From the NCBI RefSeq assembly GCF_001642735.1, contig NZ_LWHM01000001.1, forward strand, positions 186,001 to 250,000: a DNA stretch of 64,000 nt, given 5' to 3'. This document shows positions 44,614 through 54,019 of this stretch, piece after piece. The notes beneath the pieces are model-generated. The model was not told the DNA's origin, ran no database searches, and worked only from the letters and a program-made list of their open reading frames with translations. The translations under genes and the position numbers were made by a program. Each line of letters starts with the position of its first letter. The first letter of the stretch is position 1. Origin of the DNA: Pseudohongiella nitratireducens. GTDB taxonomy: Bacteria; Pseudomonadota; Gammaproteobacteria; Pseudomonadales; Pseudohongiellaceae.

Positions 44614-46974
44614 TTAGAAATTAACGTTTACACCCACCCAGAAGTTACGGGCTTTGTCTTTGTTGTTGTAGTCATCAATGAACTCAGGCTCGTAAACGCC
44701 ACCGCCCAGGTCTTCAAACACCGTGCGGAATGACGTGAAATCCTCATCCAGCAGGTTATTGATACGACCATTAACCGAAATGCTGTCTGTGATGTGATAC
44801 TGAGCGCCCAGGTGCAGCACCTCATAAGCCTTGTAGTGCATGTCATCACCGTTGGCATCCACACCACGGAAGCGGTCAGAACGCGATTCGACGGTTAGCT
44901 GAGTGCTGAAACGGTCGTTAACCATCCAGTCCAGCGTCGCATTAGCCATGTGCTCAGCAGTATTGGTCAGCGGCTGACCTTTATCAGGACCTGTCAGTTG
45001 TTCACTGTCTGTCCAGGTGTAGTTGGCACGCAAGGACAGCGAATCCAGAATGCGATATCGGCCGACCACTTCCAGGCCATTGATCTCAGCCTCATCAACG
45101 TTGATATTCTGGCTGTAGCTGGTGAAACCCAGATCACCGTATGCACCCAGGTTTACACAGGGGCGAACACCACCAGTTTCATCACAGTTTTGCGTGGTTT
45201 CACCGCGAGCAATCTTGTCTTCAAAATCATTGGTGAAGTATGTGATGTTAAATGTGTGACCTACATCACCTGCCCAGTACAACGCAATCTCTTTGTTGAC
45301 ACTGGTCTCTGGCTCAAGGTCGGGGTTACCCGCAAACGGGATGGTGCCCTGGCCACCAAAACCGGTAATACCATCGTACAAGTCTGTGGTATCCGGTGTT
45401 TTATAACCGGTGCTGACACCGCCTTTAACAGTCCAGTTGTCACTGATACTATACACCGCATAGGCACGCGGGCTGATTTGTGAGCCGAAGAAATCATGGT
45501 TATCGTAGCGCACACCTGCAGTCAGGGTCAGCGCTTCGACAGGTGACCAGTTGTCTTCTACAAACAGGGAGTACATTTCCTGTTCCTGCACCACACCGGC
45601 ACCGTCATCACCAGCCTCCATGCCGAACACACCATCATTCAGTTCGCCGTCAATCAGTTGTGCACCGACCGCCAGGTTATGGCTACCGGCCAGATCCTGC
45701 AAAGGAATGTCCAGACGGGCATCAAAGGTGTACTGGCTGCTGCTCAGCGGGCGATCCGGACGGGGCAGGAAAGTCTGCTCGGCCAGGTCTTTGCGAGCCT
45801 GTTCACTCATCCCCGCGTAGTCGCCAGTGGCATAGTACATTTCTGCCAGAAGCTGACGTTCTGCTACGGTCAGTGGCAGGGTACGACCTTCATTGCTGGT
45901 TTCGATGTTGGCCAGTGACAGGTAGCTTTGCGCAAAGCCCAGATCCGCTTCGTGGGTAAAGGCATACTGTTCACGGGTAAATTCCTGATCAGCGGCATAA
46001 CCGGCTCGAGGGCTCAGGCTACCACGACGCTCGGCCCAGATGGATTCGATGTTATCCACCGTTCCCAGCGGGTAAGACAAAGTGCCCAGGTTGTTGGCGA
46101 ACGGCGTGTTGTCGTAATCCTGCTGGGAATTATCATAATCCACGGTCAGGCGCTGCTTCTCACTGATATTCCAGCCCAGGGTGAAACCCAGTGACTGGTT
46201 GACGTTGTCCACCGTCTTGCCGCCACGGCCAAACCCCAGCGAACGCTCGTGTGTCACACCTGCAGGGTCAGTGATCAGTTCGTATTCTGGCTCGGAAGCA
46301 TCACGCTCATAGCGAGAGGCTCGCAGGGAAATATTCAGTACGTTTTGAATCAGCGGACCATTGACGACCATGTCGTAGGTCGTGTCCGTACCGAACATGT
46401 CATTGTCCTGAAAGCTGTGGCCAGCTGTGAATGACCCCGACCAACGCTCGATATTGCGCTTGGTGATGACGTTAATCACACCACCGAGGGCGTCTGCGCC
46501 GTACAAAGTTGACGCCGGGCCACGAATTACCTCAATACGCTCAATCGTATCCAACGGCGGAATGTGGTTGAACTGGTTGCCACCAAAGTTGTTCGGGTAA
46601 ATGTCGCCGTGGTTATTCTGTCGCTTGCCATCAATCAGCAGTAATGTGTAATCGCCACCCATGCCACGCATACTGATGGTGCGCTGGCCGGTTTTATCAG
46701 ATGTTTCACCAACATCAACACCTTCCAGTTCACGAACAGCGTCTATCAGTGTCATGTAAGGCCGCTGTTTCAACTCTTCGGCACTGACCAGGCTGATACT
46801 GGCTGGCGCGTCTATCAAGCGTTGGCTAAAACCGGATGCTGTTACTACGATTTCCTCTGGATTTTCAGATACTTCCTGAGCCTGAACAGCAACTGCCGAC
46901 AGCCCCATTAATGTGGCACTCATAGCGACAAACAACGATTTACGACGCGCAGACAAACTAACTGCGTTGAACAT
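44614..46974 (-). CDS. TonB-dependent receptor, FepA/CirA-like, Fur-box promoter
   Basis: A 786-residue outer-membrane receptor. A signal peptide (about 1-33, ending AVAVQA) is followed by a TonB box EEIVVTASGF, a plug domain with ISMRGMGGDYTLLLIDGKR and EVIRGPASTLYGADALGGVINVIT, and a barrel ending in the aromatic-terminated VGVNVNF. The plug resembles catecholate receptors (FepA/CirA type), so ferric-catechol uptake is plausible and would fit the siderophore genes in the window, though 40 kb away. ATG at 46974 has GAGG nearby; an in-frame start at 47022 would extend past the signal peptide. A Fur box lies 63 bases upstream of the start. Confidence 0.9.
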   Translation of the reverse strand: MFNAVSLSARRKSLFVAMSATLMGLSAVAVQAQEVSENPEEIVVTASGFSQRLIDAPASISLVSAEELKQRPYMTLIDAVRELEGVDVGETSDKTGQRTISMRGMGGDYTLLLIDGKRQNNHGDIYPNNFGGNQFNHIPPLDTIERIEVIRGPASTLYGADALGGVINVITKRNIERWSGSFTAGHSFQDNDMFGTDTTYDMVVNGPLIQNVLNISLRASRYERDASEPEYELITDPAGVTHERSLGFGRGGKTVDNVNQSLGFTLGWNISEKQRLTVDYDNSQQDYDNTPFANNLGTLSYPLGTVDNIESIWAERRGSLSPRAGYAADQEFTREQYAFTHEADLGFAQSYLSLANIETSNEGRTLPLTVAERQLLAEMYYATGDYAGMSEQARKDLAEQTFLPRPDRPLSSSQYTFDARLDIPLQDLAGSHNLAVGAQLIDGELNDGVFGMEAGDDGAGVVQEQEMYSLFVEDNWSPVEALTLTAGVRYDNHDFFGSQISPRAYAVYSISDNWTVKGGVSTGYKTPDTTDLYDGITGFGGQGTIPFAGNPDLEPETSVNKEIALYWAGDVGHTFNITYFTNDFEDKIARGETTQNCDETGGVRPCVNLGAYGDLGFTSYSQNINVDEAEINGLEVVGRYRILDSLSLRANYTWTDSEQLTGPDKGQPLTNTAEHMANATLDWMVNDRFSTQLTVESRSDRFRGVDANGDDMHYKAYEVLHLGAQYHITDSISVNGRINNLLDEDFTSFRTVFEDLGGGVYEPEFIDDYNNKDKARNFWVGVNVNF

Positions 46975-47036
46975 GACCCAACCCTCTTCCTTAATCAGCA
47001 GCAATAATTGCGTGAGATACAATTAACAATAATGAT

Positions 47037-47055
47037 GCGCATGATAATCATTACC
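47037..47055. promoter_or_regulatory. Fur box upstream of the TonB receptor
   Basis: GCGCATGATAATCATTACC matches 15 of 19 Fur consensus positions, and flanking AATAATGAT on the left extends it to an overlapping second half-site. It lies 63 bases upstream of the receptor ATG (46974). Confidence 0.82.
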
Positions 47056-47141
47056 GTTACCATTTGGAAGCGTTTTTTAACATCTCTGAAAATACGGCTG
47101 GATACAGCCTCCCATTATCTGCCACATGTGCGGCTTAGGGA

Positions 47142-47810
47142 TTACATATCAGGTTTGTCGGCATCCGTCGGTTTACGGAATTCAAGCTGCACATTGGCCG
47201 AGTAGATAACCCGGAAATCATCACTTTGATGCGGTTCCGTGTTGTGTGTCAGATAACTGGGAAAGACAACAAACATGCCTTTTTTGGGCTGAAGTGTGAA
47301 TCGATACGGCATCCAGCAGATCTCGGGGGGATAGAAATGCTGAAAATGTCCCCTGGCGGGATTCTCAAAGATCAGTTCTCCCGTCCCTTCGGTTGCCGCT
47401 GCATAGAACACCATGCTGAGATGCGCCATGGGATGAGTATGCTGCGGGATAAAGTGCCCTTTGCCATAAACAGATGCCCAGGCACTACCCAGGTGCATAG
47501 CGATATCAGGCTTGCCTACCACTTTCATATACTGAGCAAAAACGGCCAGAGCGGCCTTATTCATAAAGCTGAAATCATCTCTTTTCGCCAGATTCACATT
47601 GTAAAAAGAAGTAAAGCCGTGTTGTTCAATATCACGTTCACTTTCTGCTCGCTTACCACTATGCCAGGCATCACTGATTAGCCCAGCATCGGGGTACTCT
47701 TGTTTTAGCCCCATGGCTTTTTCATAAAATTTGTCAGCAAGAAGCTGAGTTTCCGGGAAATCATCAATGGTGATAACCGGATGGCTGAACATTTGAATGA
47801 TCTGACTCAT
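47142..47810 (-). CDS. 2OG-Fe(II) oxygenase-like protein (TIGR02466 type)
   Basis: A 222-residue protein of the putative 2-oxoglutarate/Fe(II)-dependent oxygenase family. Features include FIPQHTHPMAHLSMVFYAA near residue 115-130 (His ligand region), the GTGELIFENPARG strand and KKGMFVVFPSYLTHNTEPH (distal His) near 175-190, with RVIYSANVQLEF as the last strand. Hydroxylation of a peptide or small molecule is expected but the substrate is unknown. It follows the MauG-like gene by 53 bases, same strand, with AGGAG before its ATG, so it may belong to the amine dehydrogenase operon. Confidence 0.72.
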   Translation of the reverse strand: MSQIIQMFSHPVITIDDFPETQLLADKFYEKAMGLKQEYPDAGLISDAWHSGKRAESERDIEQHGFTSFYNVNLAKRDDFSFMNKAALAVFAQYMKVVGKPDIAMHLGSAWASVYGKGHFIPQHTHPMAHLSMVFYAAATEGTGELIFENPARGHFQHFYPPEICWMPYRFTLQPKKGMFVVFPSYLTHNTEPHQSDDFRVIYSANVQLEFRKPTDADKPDM

Positions 47811-47863
47811 GAAGCTCCTAGCAGAAAAGTTGCTGACGTCGTAATGCGGTTATTAAGCAACAT

Positions 47864-49429
47864 TTAGTCCAATAGATGTTCATACTGTTGATCGGTCAGC
47901 ATACGTAAAAACGCCGTTAAAGCCTCTATTTGCACAGGGCTTAATGGAAACCCGCTACGCAGTTTCTCCAGCACAATCTGATCCGGATAATTGGCAGCCT
48001 GCCAGGGAGCGCCAGTTTCCGGGTTGGTCTGGCCTGCATCACCCGTTTCATTGAAATGGTTATAAAACAGCATCACGGTAGACAATTCATCAAAAACGCC
48101 GTTATGCATGTAAGGGCCAGTAACTGCCACGTTTCTGAGACTGGGAACTTTAATGCGACCAGCAACCAGCTCACTGCCTGCGCCTTTGGCTATTTGCGGG
48201 TTTTCGGCCAAGCCTGAATCTATGTAGTCCTCACCGTAACCGCTGGCAGCCAGCAACTGCGGATTCACCGGGGCACCGATGTTTTCGTAACGGTGATTGG
48301 TAAAGAGTTCTCCGGCTGCGTAGTCATGTGTAGAAGACTGGTGACACTGGGCACAACTGGTAAAACCAGGAGAAAAGAACAGTCCCATCCCCACGACTTC
48401 TTTACGTGTCGCTTCCACTTCGCCCTTGAGGTAGCGATCATATCGCGAGTCAAACGCATTTAATGCATCACTGCGCAAATAACTCGTCAGCGCACTGGCC
48501 AGTGGTTCAATGAAGTCTGATGGCGACGTTGCGCCCATCACGAAATCAGCATAGACAGGGTTATCTAATACGCGGCTGCCCAGTTCATTCAGGTCAGCCA
48601 GTCCCATTTCCCGGGCATTAACAAACGGAGTAAGCACCTGGGCTTCGAGCGTGGGTTCACGCCCGTCCCAAAAAAAACCGCCGCGGATAGCGTCTTCAGC
48701 AGACGCCCCGCGATCCAGGTTAGTCAGATCCTCCATCGAGAATACTGGCGTTTGAGCGACATAAGTCAACGCTGGCGCATTGCGATGTCCCAACGATTTA
48801 TCGTCAGAACCAAACGATGCGCCTGCACTGATAGATGCTGGTCGCGCATCCGAAAAGGCACGACCAGGATCATGACAACTGGCACAGGCCTGGTTGCCAT
48901 TGCGGGACAAACTGGTATCGGAGAACAGCAACTGACCAAAGGCCCGTTGCTGTGCAGCAGACAGCTCAACAGTGGCAGTGGCACTATTTACATCCGCAGA
49001 AGCAGCCTGAATCTTCTCAACCAGCACCGCACGCTCTTCGGGAGGATTATGCATGCGATTACGCCGGTGTGCTGTCACCTCTTCTTCAGTAAACGGTTCA
49101 GCTTCAACACCTGGTGCAAACCGATCTACCATCCAGTTAAGCAGTACAGCCAGATCGGCATCACTCAGTGGCGATTGTGATGAACCAGGGACACGAATCA
49201 GATAAGCACGTCCCTCCTCCATCGTCGCGAAATTTCCCGTATGTTCATTGAGATCGGGAATTCCGGCGTCCACCATGCCAACACCATCTTCCAGGTGGCA
49301 GCCCGCACAATGCAACAGGTAGTCGAAAGCGGGCTTTGCCGCTACTGCCTTTGCCGAAGCAAAAGACAGTAGCATGCAAAGCAGCAGTGTTGAGACTGAC
49401 CGATTACTGAGCTGTGTTGCTGTCAGCAT
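47864..49429 (-). CDS. mauG: MauG-like diheme enzyme with an extra N-terminal cytochrome c domain (triheme)
   Basis: A 521-residue secreted protein with three CxxCH heme sites: CAGCH at residues 41-45, CASCH at 182-186 and CAQCH at 359-363. The N-terminal single-heme domain (about 30-110) is followed by a bacterial diheme peroxidase/MauG fold. In MauG a Tyr replaces the distal Met of diheme peroxidases; by my alignment Tyr456 (in STVMLFYNH) occupies that place here. MauG of methylamine dehydrogenase makes the tryptophan-tryptophylquinone cofactor on the light chain, whose gene directly precedes this one with a 26-base overlap. The signal peptide ends near KAVAAK. ATG at 49429 is preferred over TTG at 49435. 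Confidence 0.85.
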   Translation of the reverse strand: MLTATQLSNRSVSTLLLCMLLSFASAKAVAAKPAFDYLLHCAGCHLEDGVGMVDAGIPDLNEHTGNFATMEEGRAYLIRVPGSSQSPLSDADLAVLLNWMVDRFAPGVEAEPFTEEEVTAHRRNRMHNPPEERAVLVEKIQAASADVNSATATVELSAAQQRAFGQLLFSDTSLSRNGNQACASCHDPGRAFSDARPASISAGASFGSDDKSLGHRNAPALTYVAQTPVFSMEDLTNLDRGASAEDAIRGGFFWDGREPTLEAQVLTPFVNAREMGLADLNELGSRVLDNPVYADFVMGATSPSDFIEPLASALTSYLRSDALNAFDSRYDRYLKGEVEATRKEVVGMGLFFSPGFTSCAQCHQSSTHDYAAGELFTNHRYENIGAPVNPQLLAASGYGEDYIDSGLAENPQIAKGAGSELVAGRIKVPSLRNVAVTGPYMHNGVFDELSTVMLFYNHFNETGDAGQTNPETGAPWQAANYPDQIVLEKLRSGFPLSPVQIEALTAFLRMLTDQQYEHLLD

Positions 49430-50000
49430 GACCAATCACCAGAGCCAGCGTACAGTGGTATGCGTGGCTGTTCGCCCCGAAACACCACAAGATGCTGTTT
49501 GACTTGGATGGGAAGTAAACAGGACGGTCACCCTCAGAGCGGTGACAGCCACAACCACAGCTACCTTTACCACAACAGTCGTTATAGGAAATCAGGTAGT
49601 TGCGTCCGTCCGTCGGGTTATGGCACGAGCCAATCCAGGCGACAGATGCGGTTTCCGAACCCGGAGGGCATGAAGTCAACGTACCACCACAGCAGCTGCA
49701 CAAAGAGCCGCTGAATGCACAGTAGCGCCAGTAGTCACAGCTTTTTACATCACCCATTTCTTCAATGTCATCAACACCGTTTACTTCAGGCACTGAATCA
49801 ACGGGCGGTGGAAACGGTGTTTGTGCTGATGCCCGCGACATTGGCAGCAACGGAATAGCTCCCATGCCGGCAATGAAAACACCGAATCGCCCCAGGAATG
49901 ACCGTCGTGATGTACGAGCCGCCAGGAAGCGTATCGCGCCAGTCGTGACAGAGTCCAGGTCCTTGTATAATTGTGCGATTAGTTCTTGGCGGTTACTCAT
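49404..50000 (-). CDS. mauA: Quinoprotein amine dehydrogenase light chain (MauA/AauA)
   Basis: A 198-residue light (beta) subunit. A long Tat signal contains TSRRSFLGRFG (Arg32-Arg33). The mature part carries at least 12 Cys arranged as in the family: SCDYWRYCAFSG, LCSCCGG, SCPPGSE, SCHNPTDG, NDCCGKGSCGCGC, YHCT. The two Trp of the tryptophan-tryptophylquinone cofactor are Trp122 (in VAWIGSCH) and Trp172 (in ILWCFG), about 50 apart as in methylamine dehydrogenase. It oxidises a primary amine in the periplasm with the heavy chain MauB. ATG overlaps the mauD stop by four bases (ATGA). Methylamine versus aromatic amine cannot be decided. Confidence 0.93.
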   Translation of the reverse strand: MSNRQELIAQLYKDLDSVTTGAIRFLAARTSRRSFLGRFGVFIAGMGAIPLLPMSRASAQTPFPPPVDSVPEVNGVDDIEEMGDVKSCDYWRYCAFSGSLCSCCGGTLTSCPPGSETASVAWIGSCHNPTDGRNYLISYNDCCGKGSCGCGCHRSEGDRPVYFPSKSNSILWCFGANSHAYHCTLALVIGHADSNTAQ

Positions 50001-50617
50001 GACGCCTCCTCCACTAAACCTTCTTTAACCATGTAGTCCTGGATCGAAGCGTATCCGCTCTGCATTGCATGCACCATCGACTCCAGATGCTCGCGAGAAT
50101 TAACGAGACCTTTTGACTTCAGTACACCATCGCCATCGATCAGAACTGCATAAGGCAATTTACCCACTTCAAACTTCATGCCCAGTTCCAGCGACACAAT
50201 GTAAGGGTAATCCTGCAGTTTCATTTTCTCGATGTACTGCAGGTGCTGCTCTGCCTGGCCACCATCACTGCCCAATATCAGAGCAAGGTTGTCGCTTTTA
50301 GCCATGCTTTTTGCAGTGGGAACCAGCTCTTTACAGATCGGGCATGAAGGCGAAACGAACAACAAAAGCTGAGCTTTAGACGACTTTGCCGCTGCGCCAG
50401 TGGCACCGATTTCAACGGGAGTACCGTGGATATCAGGAATGGTCATGTTGGTAATTTTCTCGTCCAGCTTAGGACCTGAATCTGTCATCAGGGCGCCAGC
50501 TGGGGCAAGACGTGTATGTAAAATGCCGATCTGACGAGCCAGTGCGACTACAGCAAACACGAGCATCATTACGACAAAGGTCAGGAAAAACAAAATGGCT
50601 GCCAATACATTACTCAT
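49997..50617 (-). CDS. mauD: MauD-like thiol-disulfide protein
   Basis: A 206-residue membrane-anchored thioredoxin-fold protein. One N-terminal transmembrane segment (about 5-25, ILFFLTFVVMMLVFAVVAL) is followed by a thioredoxin domain with the CPIC active site in SPSCPICKELVP near residue 95 and a cis-Pro region KLPYAVLIDGDG near 155. MauD assists disulfide formation in the heavily cross-linked light chain. The ATG has AAAGGAG upstream. It stands between mauE and mauA, the usual place. Confidence 0.9.
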   Translation of the reverse strand: MSNVLAAILFFLTFVVMMLVFAVVALARQIGILHTRLAPAGALMTDSGPKLDEKITNMTIPDIHGTPVEIGATGAAAKSSKAQLLLFVSPSCPICKELVPTAKSMAKSDNLALILGSDGGQAEQHLQYIEKMKLQDYPYIVSLELGMKFEVGKLPYAVLIDGDGVLKSKGLVNSREHLESMVHAMQSGYASIQDYMVKEGLVEEAS

Positions 50618-50621
50618 GGCA

Positions 50622-51146
50622 TTACTCCTTTCTAGCTATTAGGGTGTGATTACGAGTGAGTTGTTCCAGCATTTGATAACTGGCACAACAAGCGCCGATA
50701 AACATCATCGCAAAGGTGAAGTCCAACAGGCTCAACGGGCGAGAAGCGACAGGTGTCAGTAACATTAGTGCAGCGACGGCCAGAACGGCATTTCGCAACA
50801 ACAACCAAACTGACAGGCTTTGCGGTGTATCACCGCAACCGCAATCGATCTCGGCTCTGCCACGAACCAGATTGACTGCCATTGCCAGTAAATACATCAC
50901 CAGCATTGTCGCTGCAGCAACCGCAGCAAAAGGTCGTGTCATTGCAAACAGCAACCCGGCACCGACTGCAATCTCTATCCATGGCAGAACCTTTGCGACA
51001 GGTTTTACCAGAACATCCGGCAGTATGTGATAGGCAAATAGCTGTGCAGCGAAGCGTGGCTGAGCAATGATCTTGTGGCGAGCAGCCAACAGGAACAGAA
51101 CAGCTAGCGACGAAGCAATGACTAAGGGGATCATAGGATCAATCAT
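50622..51146 (-). CDS. mauE: MauE-like inner-membrane protein
   Basis: A 174-residue DoxX/MauE-family membrane protein with about four hydrophobic spans (IPLVIASSLAVLFLLAA; VLPWIEIAVGAGLLFAM; VAAATMLVMYLLAMAVN; AVLAVAALMLLTP). The IDCGCGDTP motif between spans 3 and 4 is characteristic of MauE, which works with MauD in light chain maturation. ATG at 51146 follows the mauB stop by one base; an in-frame start at 51182 would overlap mauB and lacks support. Confidence 0.88.
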   Translation of the reverse strand: MIDPMIPLVIASSLAVLFLLAARHKIIAQPRFAAQLFAYHILPDVLVKPVAKVLPWIEIAVGAGLLFAMTRPFAAVAAATMLVMYLLAMAVNLVRGRAEIDCGCGDTPQSLSVWLLLRNAVLAVAALMLLTPVASRPLSLLDFTFAMMFIGACCASYQMLEQLTRNHTLIARKE

Positions 51147-51147
51147 A

Positions 51148-52293
51148 TTACATCCCCTCGTAGAGGCTCTGAATGCTTCCACCTTCCAGCATCTCTACCG
51201 TTCTCAGCAAACGGCCTGAGCGAGGATCGCGGACTTGCATGCCAATACTGGTTGAAACAATCAGCAAAGGATCTTCATCTGGTGTCATCATGACACTGGA
51301 AGCGGTTGCACCATCTTCCAGCTCAATACGATAACCACGGTTTCCGGTTTTCATATTGAAACCCCAGATTTCGGTACCTGGGTCCTCAAAGACCTCCTGA
51401 CCACCACCTTCATGCATAATAGTCACCAGAATGGCTTCGTCATCATGAAAGGTAAATGGCTGACGGCCAACAATGCGCCAGTCATCATCATCCTCGCGGA
51501 AGACACCATTGATATCTGGCGTACCATTACTTTCCGGATTGATGTCGAATGGCTCGGTGACATTAACAGCAGCACCATCAAACGTCACTTTGCGCAACAG
51601 CCCTTCAAAGGACATGTACATCCAGCCATCAGTGGCAGGTACAGCATAGTCAAAGACCGGATCTTCAAAGACATCAAAGAAAGATTCACTGGTCACCCGG
51701 CGTGTTTCCTGACCGGCCATATTCAGTTCAATGTACTGCGCAGTACCATCACCACACATGGAAACCCAGCCTTGCGCAAGCGGATAAATACCCGAACAGC
51801 TAGGCAGGGCCACTTCAGCGACAAACGCATCGGTTTCTGTATCAACCAGACTGACTGTCGTAGCAGGTGTAATATTCCAGACACCAATGAACTTGTCATT
51901 AATAATACCCATCATACCTGGGTGACCAATACCGGCAGAACGCGCCGGGATTTCAACCTCACCGATGGGCTCAGTAGTCGAAGCATCAAACTCCAGCACG
52001 ACATCTGTCCGATCACCATATTCAGTGCGAGTATAGAAAGCGCCATAGGAATAGATTTTTCCGTTCTTGAGGTCTGGCGCGATCGCTGGTGAGAAATTAG
52101 ACGTGTAGAGTGTACCTTCCACTTCCCCCGTATCCGCATCCACCAGATACACCGTGCCCCCACTGCGTACAGAAACCCAGTACCGGTCGTAACCTTCAAT
52201 AATACTGGTGCCACCCACTACGCTGTCCCATTGCGCATTAACTGCGCTACAGGCAACGAGCGATGTTACCAGTGCCAATGTTTTCATCTTCAT
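51148..52293 (-). CDS. mauB: Quinoprotein amine dehydrogenase heavy chain (MauB/AauB)
   Basis: A 381-residue heavy (alpha) subunit, a seven-bladed beta-propeller. A signal peptide of about 20 residues (ALVTSLVACSAVNAQ) is followed by repeated blades, with DRYWVSVRSGGTVYLVDADTGEVEG, HPGMMGIINDKFIG, GMQVRDPRSGRLLRTV. It pairs with MauA in the periplasm to form the alpha2beta2 dehydrogenase. The length fits the family. ATG at 52293 is preceded by GGGGTG. It is the first gene of the mauBEDA set. Confidence 0.88.
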   Translation of the reverse strand: MKMKTLALVTSLVACSAVNAQWDSVVGGTSIIEGYDRYWVSVRSGGTVYLVDADTGEVEGTLYTSNFSPAIAPDLKNGKIYSYGAFYTRTEYGDRTDVVLEFDASTTEPIGEVEIPARSAGIGHPGMMGIINDKFIGVWNITPATTVSLVDTETDAFVAEVALPSCSGIYPLAQGWVSMCGDGTAQYIELNMAGQETRRVTSESFFDVFEDPVFDYAVPATDGWMYMSFEGLLRKVTFDGAAVNVTEPFDINPESNGTPDINGVFREDDDDWRIVGRQPFTFHDDEAILVTIMHEGGGQEVFEDPGTEIWGFNMKTGNRGYRIELEDGATASSVMMTPDEDPLLIVSTSIGMQVRDPRSGRLLRTVEMLEGGSIQSLYEGM

Positions 52294-52369
52294 TTCACAC
52301 CCCACTGTTTACCAGTTTGCATTACCGTTTCGTGTTGAAATCGTGAATTTCTATCTATTTTTCTTTGCT

Positions 52370-54019
52370 TCATAACCTCTCACTTCTCTGGGTTTCCAAT
52401 TCATGACCAGGGGCCATATCAATACCCGCGGCTTGAAGCGCTGTCACAAGCGGCTCAAGGTAGGATATATAAGGTTGTGCGCGACCGCTGAAAGCGGATG
52501 AAACAGGCTGCCTGACCTGCACAGCACTGAATGTAGAAATCGACCGCTTGGTTTTATGTGGCTCAAAACAGGCCAGCTCTTCTGCTAACCCTGAATAATC
52601 GAGTAGACGGCTGATTTCTTTTTTGGGATTAGTAATCATTTTCTTGTGCTCAACAACCAGGAAGTTGCTGGCATTGCACTGGGTCCAGTGCTGCATAATG
52701 CGATGATGAACACCCATGTAATGGCCAATATCTTCAAGGCGATGAGCGCATGGCCAGTTTTTGGAGAAGTCATGTCTGTAAATTGACAGACCGACTTCCA
52801 GCACATCCCGCTGAGTAGCAATAATTGGCGATTCAGGAAACAGCATGCGAATCAAACCAATGGAACGAAAGTTCAATGGCTGCTTATCAACAACCCAACC
52901 ACCATTCCCACTATCTGGCAGTGCTGCTAGATAGCGTTCACGCCAGTGGTCAATCTTGCAGCTAATAACTTCACGAGCCTCCCAGGCGCCAATGCGGCGC
53001 GCCAGAGCGATCAGTTCATCGTGAATTTCAGGCAACGCTGGCAATTCACCCGCTCCTGACACGTTGCTATGTGACGCCAGGATGGACTCGATCAGGGTTG
53101 TTCCTGATCTTGGCATGCCGAGTACAAATATTGGCTGCACTTTGTCGCAGTTTTTAGATGGAGAAGCAGCCAGCTCATTCCCTTTGACATCGGGGAATAA
53201 TGCCCTGATGATCTCAGTTTCTTCCTCTTGCCGGGCCCGGTTGTAGCGAATACCTTCTTGACGGGATATGTGCAGATTCACACGATTCGCTTCCTGCCAC
53301 GCTGTGAAAGCGCCCGCGACATCCCTGGTCGCATCCAAAGCATCACCTAAGGTGAAAAACAGTGAGGCTTTATATTCAGGATGCAGACGGGGCACTGCCA
53401 GCAATCGTCGCAAGTCACCAATCTCGTCGGTGCTGAGTTTTCCCTGTCGCAACTGCCCTAATGTGATATAAGCCGGTGCAAGATTAGGGTTAATCTTCAG
53501 TGCTTTCCGGCAGTCCTCTTCCGCCTGCTCTAACTCACCTGTCAAATAATTCAACCGGCAAGATGCCAGTAAAACATCACTGGACTCCGGGCTGATCTTC
53601 GTCGCCACAGCCAGGTGTGCTCGCGCGCTGTCGTATTGTTCCGCTGCCGTTGCGATGCGTGCCGCACTCACACGGTGTCGATAGTTTTCAGGATCAAGGG
53701 AAATAACAACATCAAACGCTGCTATCGCATCAACAAACTGTTTTTGCTCAAAGCAAGCGTGAGACAGGGACTGCCAGGCCTGGACCGATTCAGGAGAGGA
53801 TCGGGTCCAGGCACCGGCAGTTTGCATCATCATTGACCAATTCCGCAATTTGGCCGCCAGAGAACAAGCCAAGGACAAAGCTTCAGTATTTTCTGGCTCC
53901 ATCCTGCTAACCTCAGTTAACAGAGATAAGGCTTCAGGCAGATTGCCAGCCCGGGCTTGCGCCCGAGCCAGCATCCATGCATCGCGAGAACCGGTCATTT
54001 GATGTACTGCCAGGCTCAT
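52370..54019 (-). CDS. TPR-sulfotransferase
   Basis: A 549-residue protein with about six tetratricopeptide repeats in residues 10-260 and a C-terminal sulfotransferase domain. The PAPS-binding loop is FVLGMPRSGTTLIES near residue 290; the second motif lies near residue 390 (ATQRDVLEVGLSIYRHDF). It transfers sulfate from PAPS to an unknown acceptor, or the domain has been recruited for another transfer. ATG at 54019 shares one base with the TonB receptor stop (TAATG), so the pair is co-translated. Its end lies 76 bases before mauB. Confidence 0.85.
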   Translation of the reverse strand: MSLAVHQMTGSRDAWMLARAQARAGNLPEALSLLTEVSRMEPENTEALSLACSLAAKLRNWSMMMQTAGAWTRSSPESVQAWQSLSHACFEQKQFVDAIAAFDVVISLDPENYRHRVSAARIATAAEQYDSARAHLAVATKISPESSDVLLASCRLNYLTGELEQAEEDCRKALKINPNLAPAYITLGQLRQGKLSTDEIGDLRRLLAVPRLHPEYKASLFFTLGDALDATRDVAGAFTAWQEANRVNLHISRQEGIRYNRARQEEETEIIRALFPDVKGNELAASPSKNCDKVQPIFVLGMPRSGTTLIESILASHSNVSGAGELPALPEIHDELIALARRIGAWEAREVISCKIDHWRERYLAALPDSGNGGWVVDKQPLNFRSIGLIRMLFPESPIIATQRDVLEVGLSIYRHDFSKNWPCAHRLEDIGHYMGVHHRIMQHWTQCNASNFLVVEHKKMITNPKKEISRLLDYSGLAEELACFEPHKTKRSISTFSAVQVRQPVSSAFSGRAQPYISYLEPLVTALQAAGIDMAPGHELETQRSERL

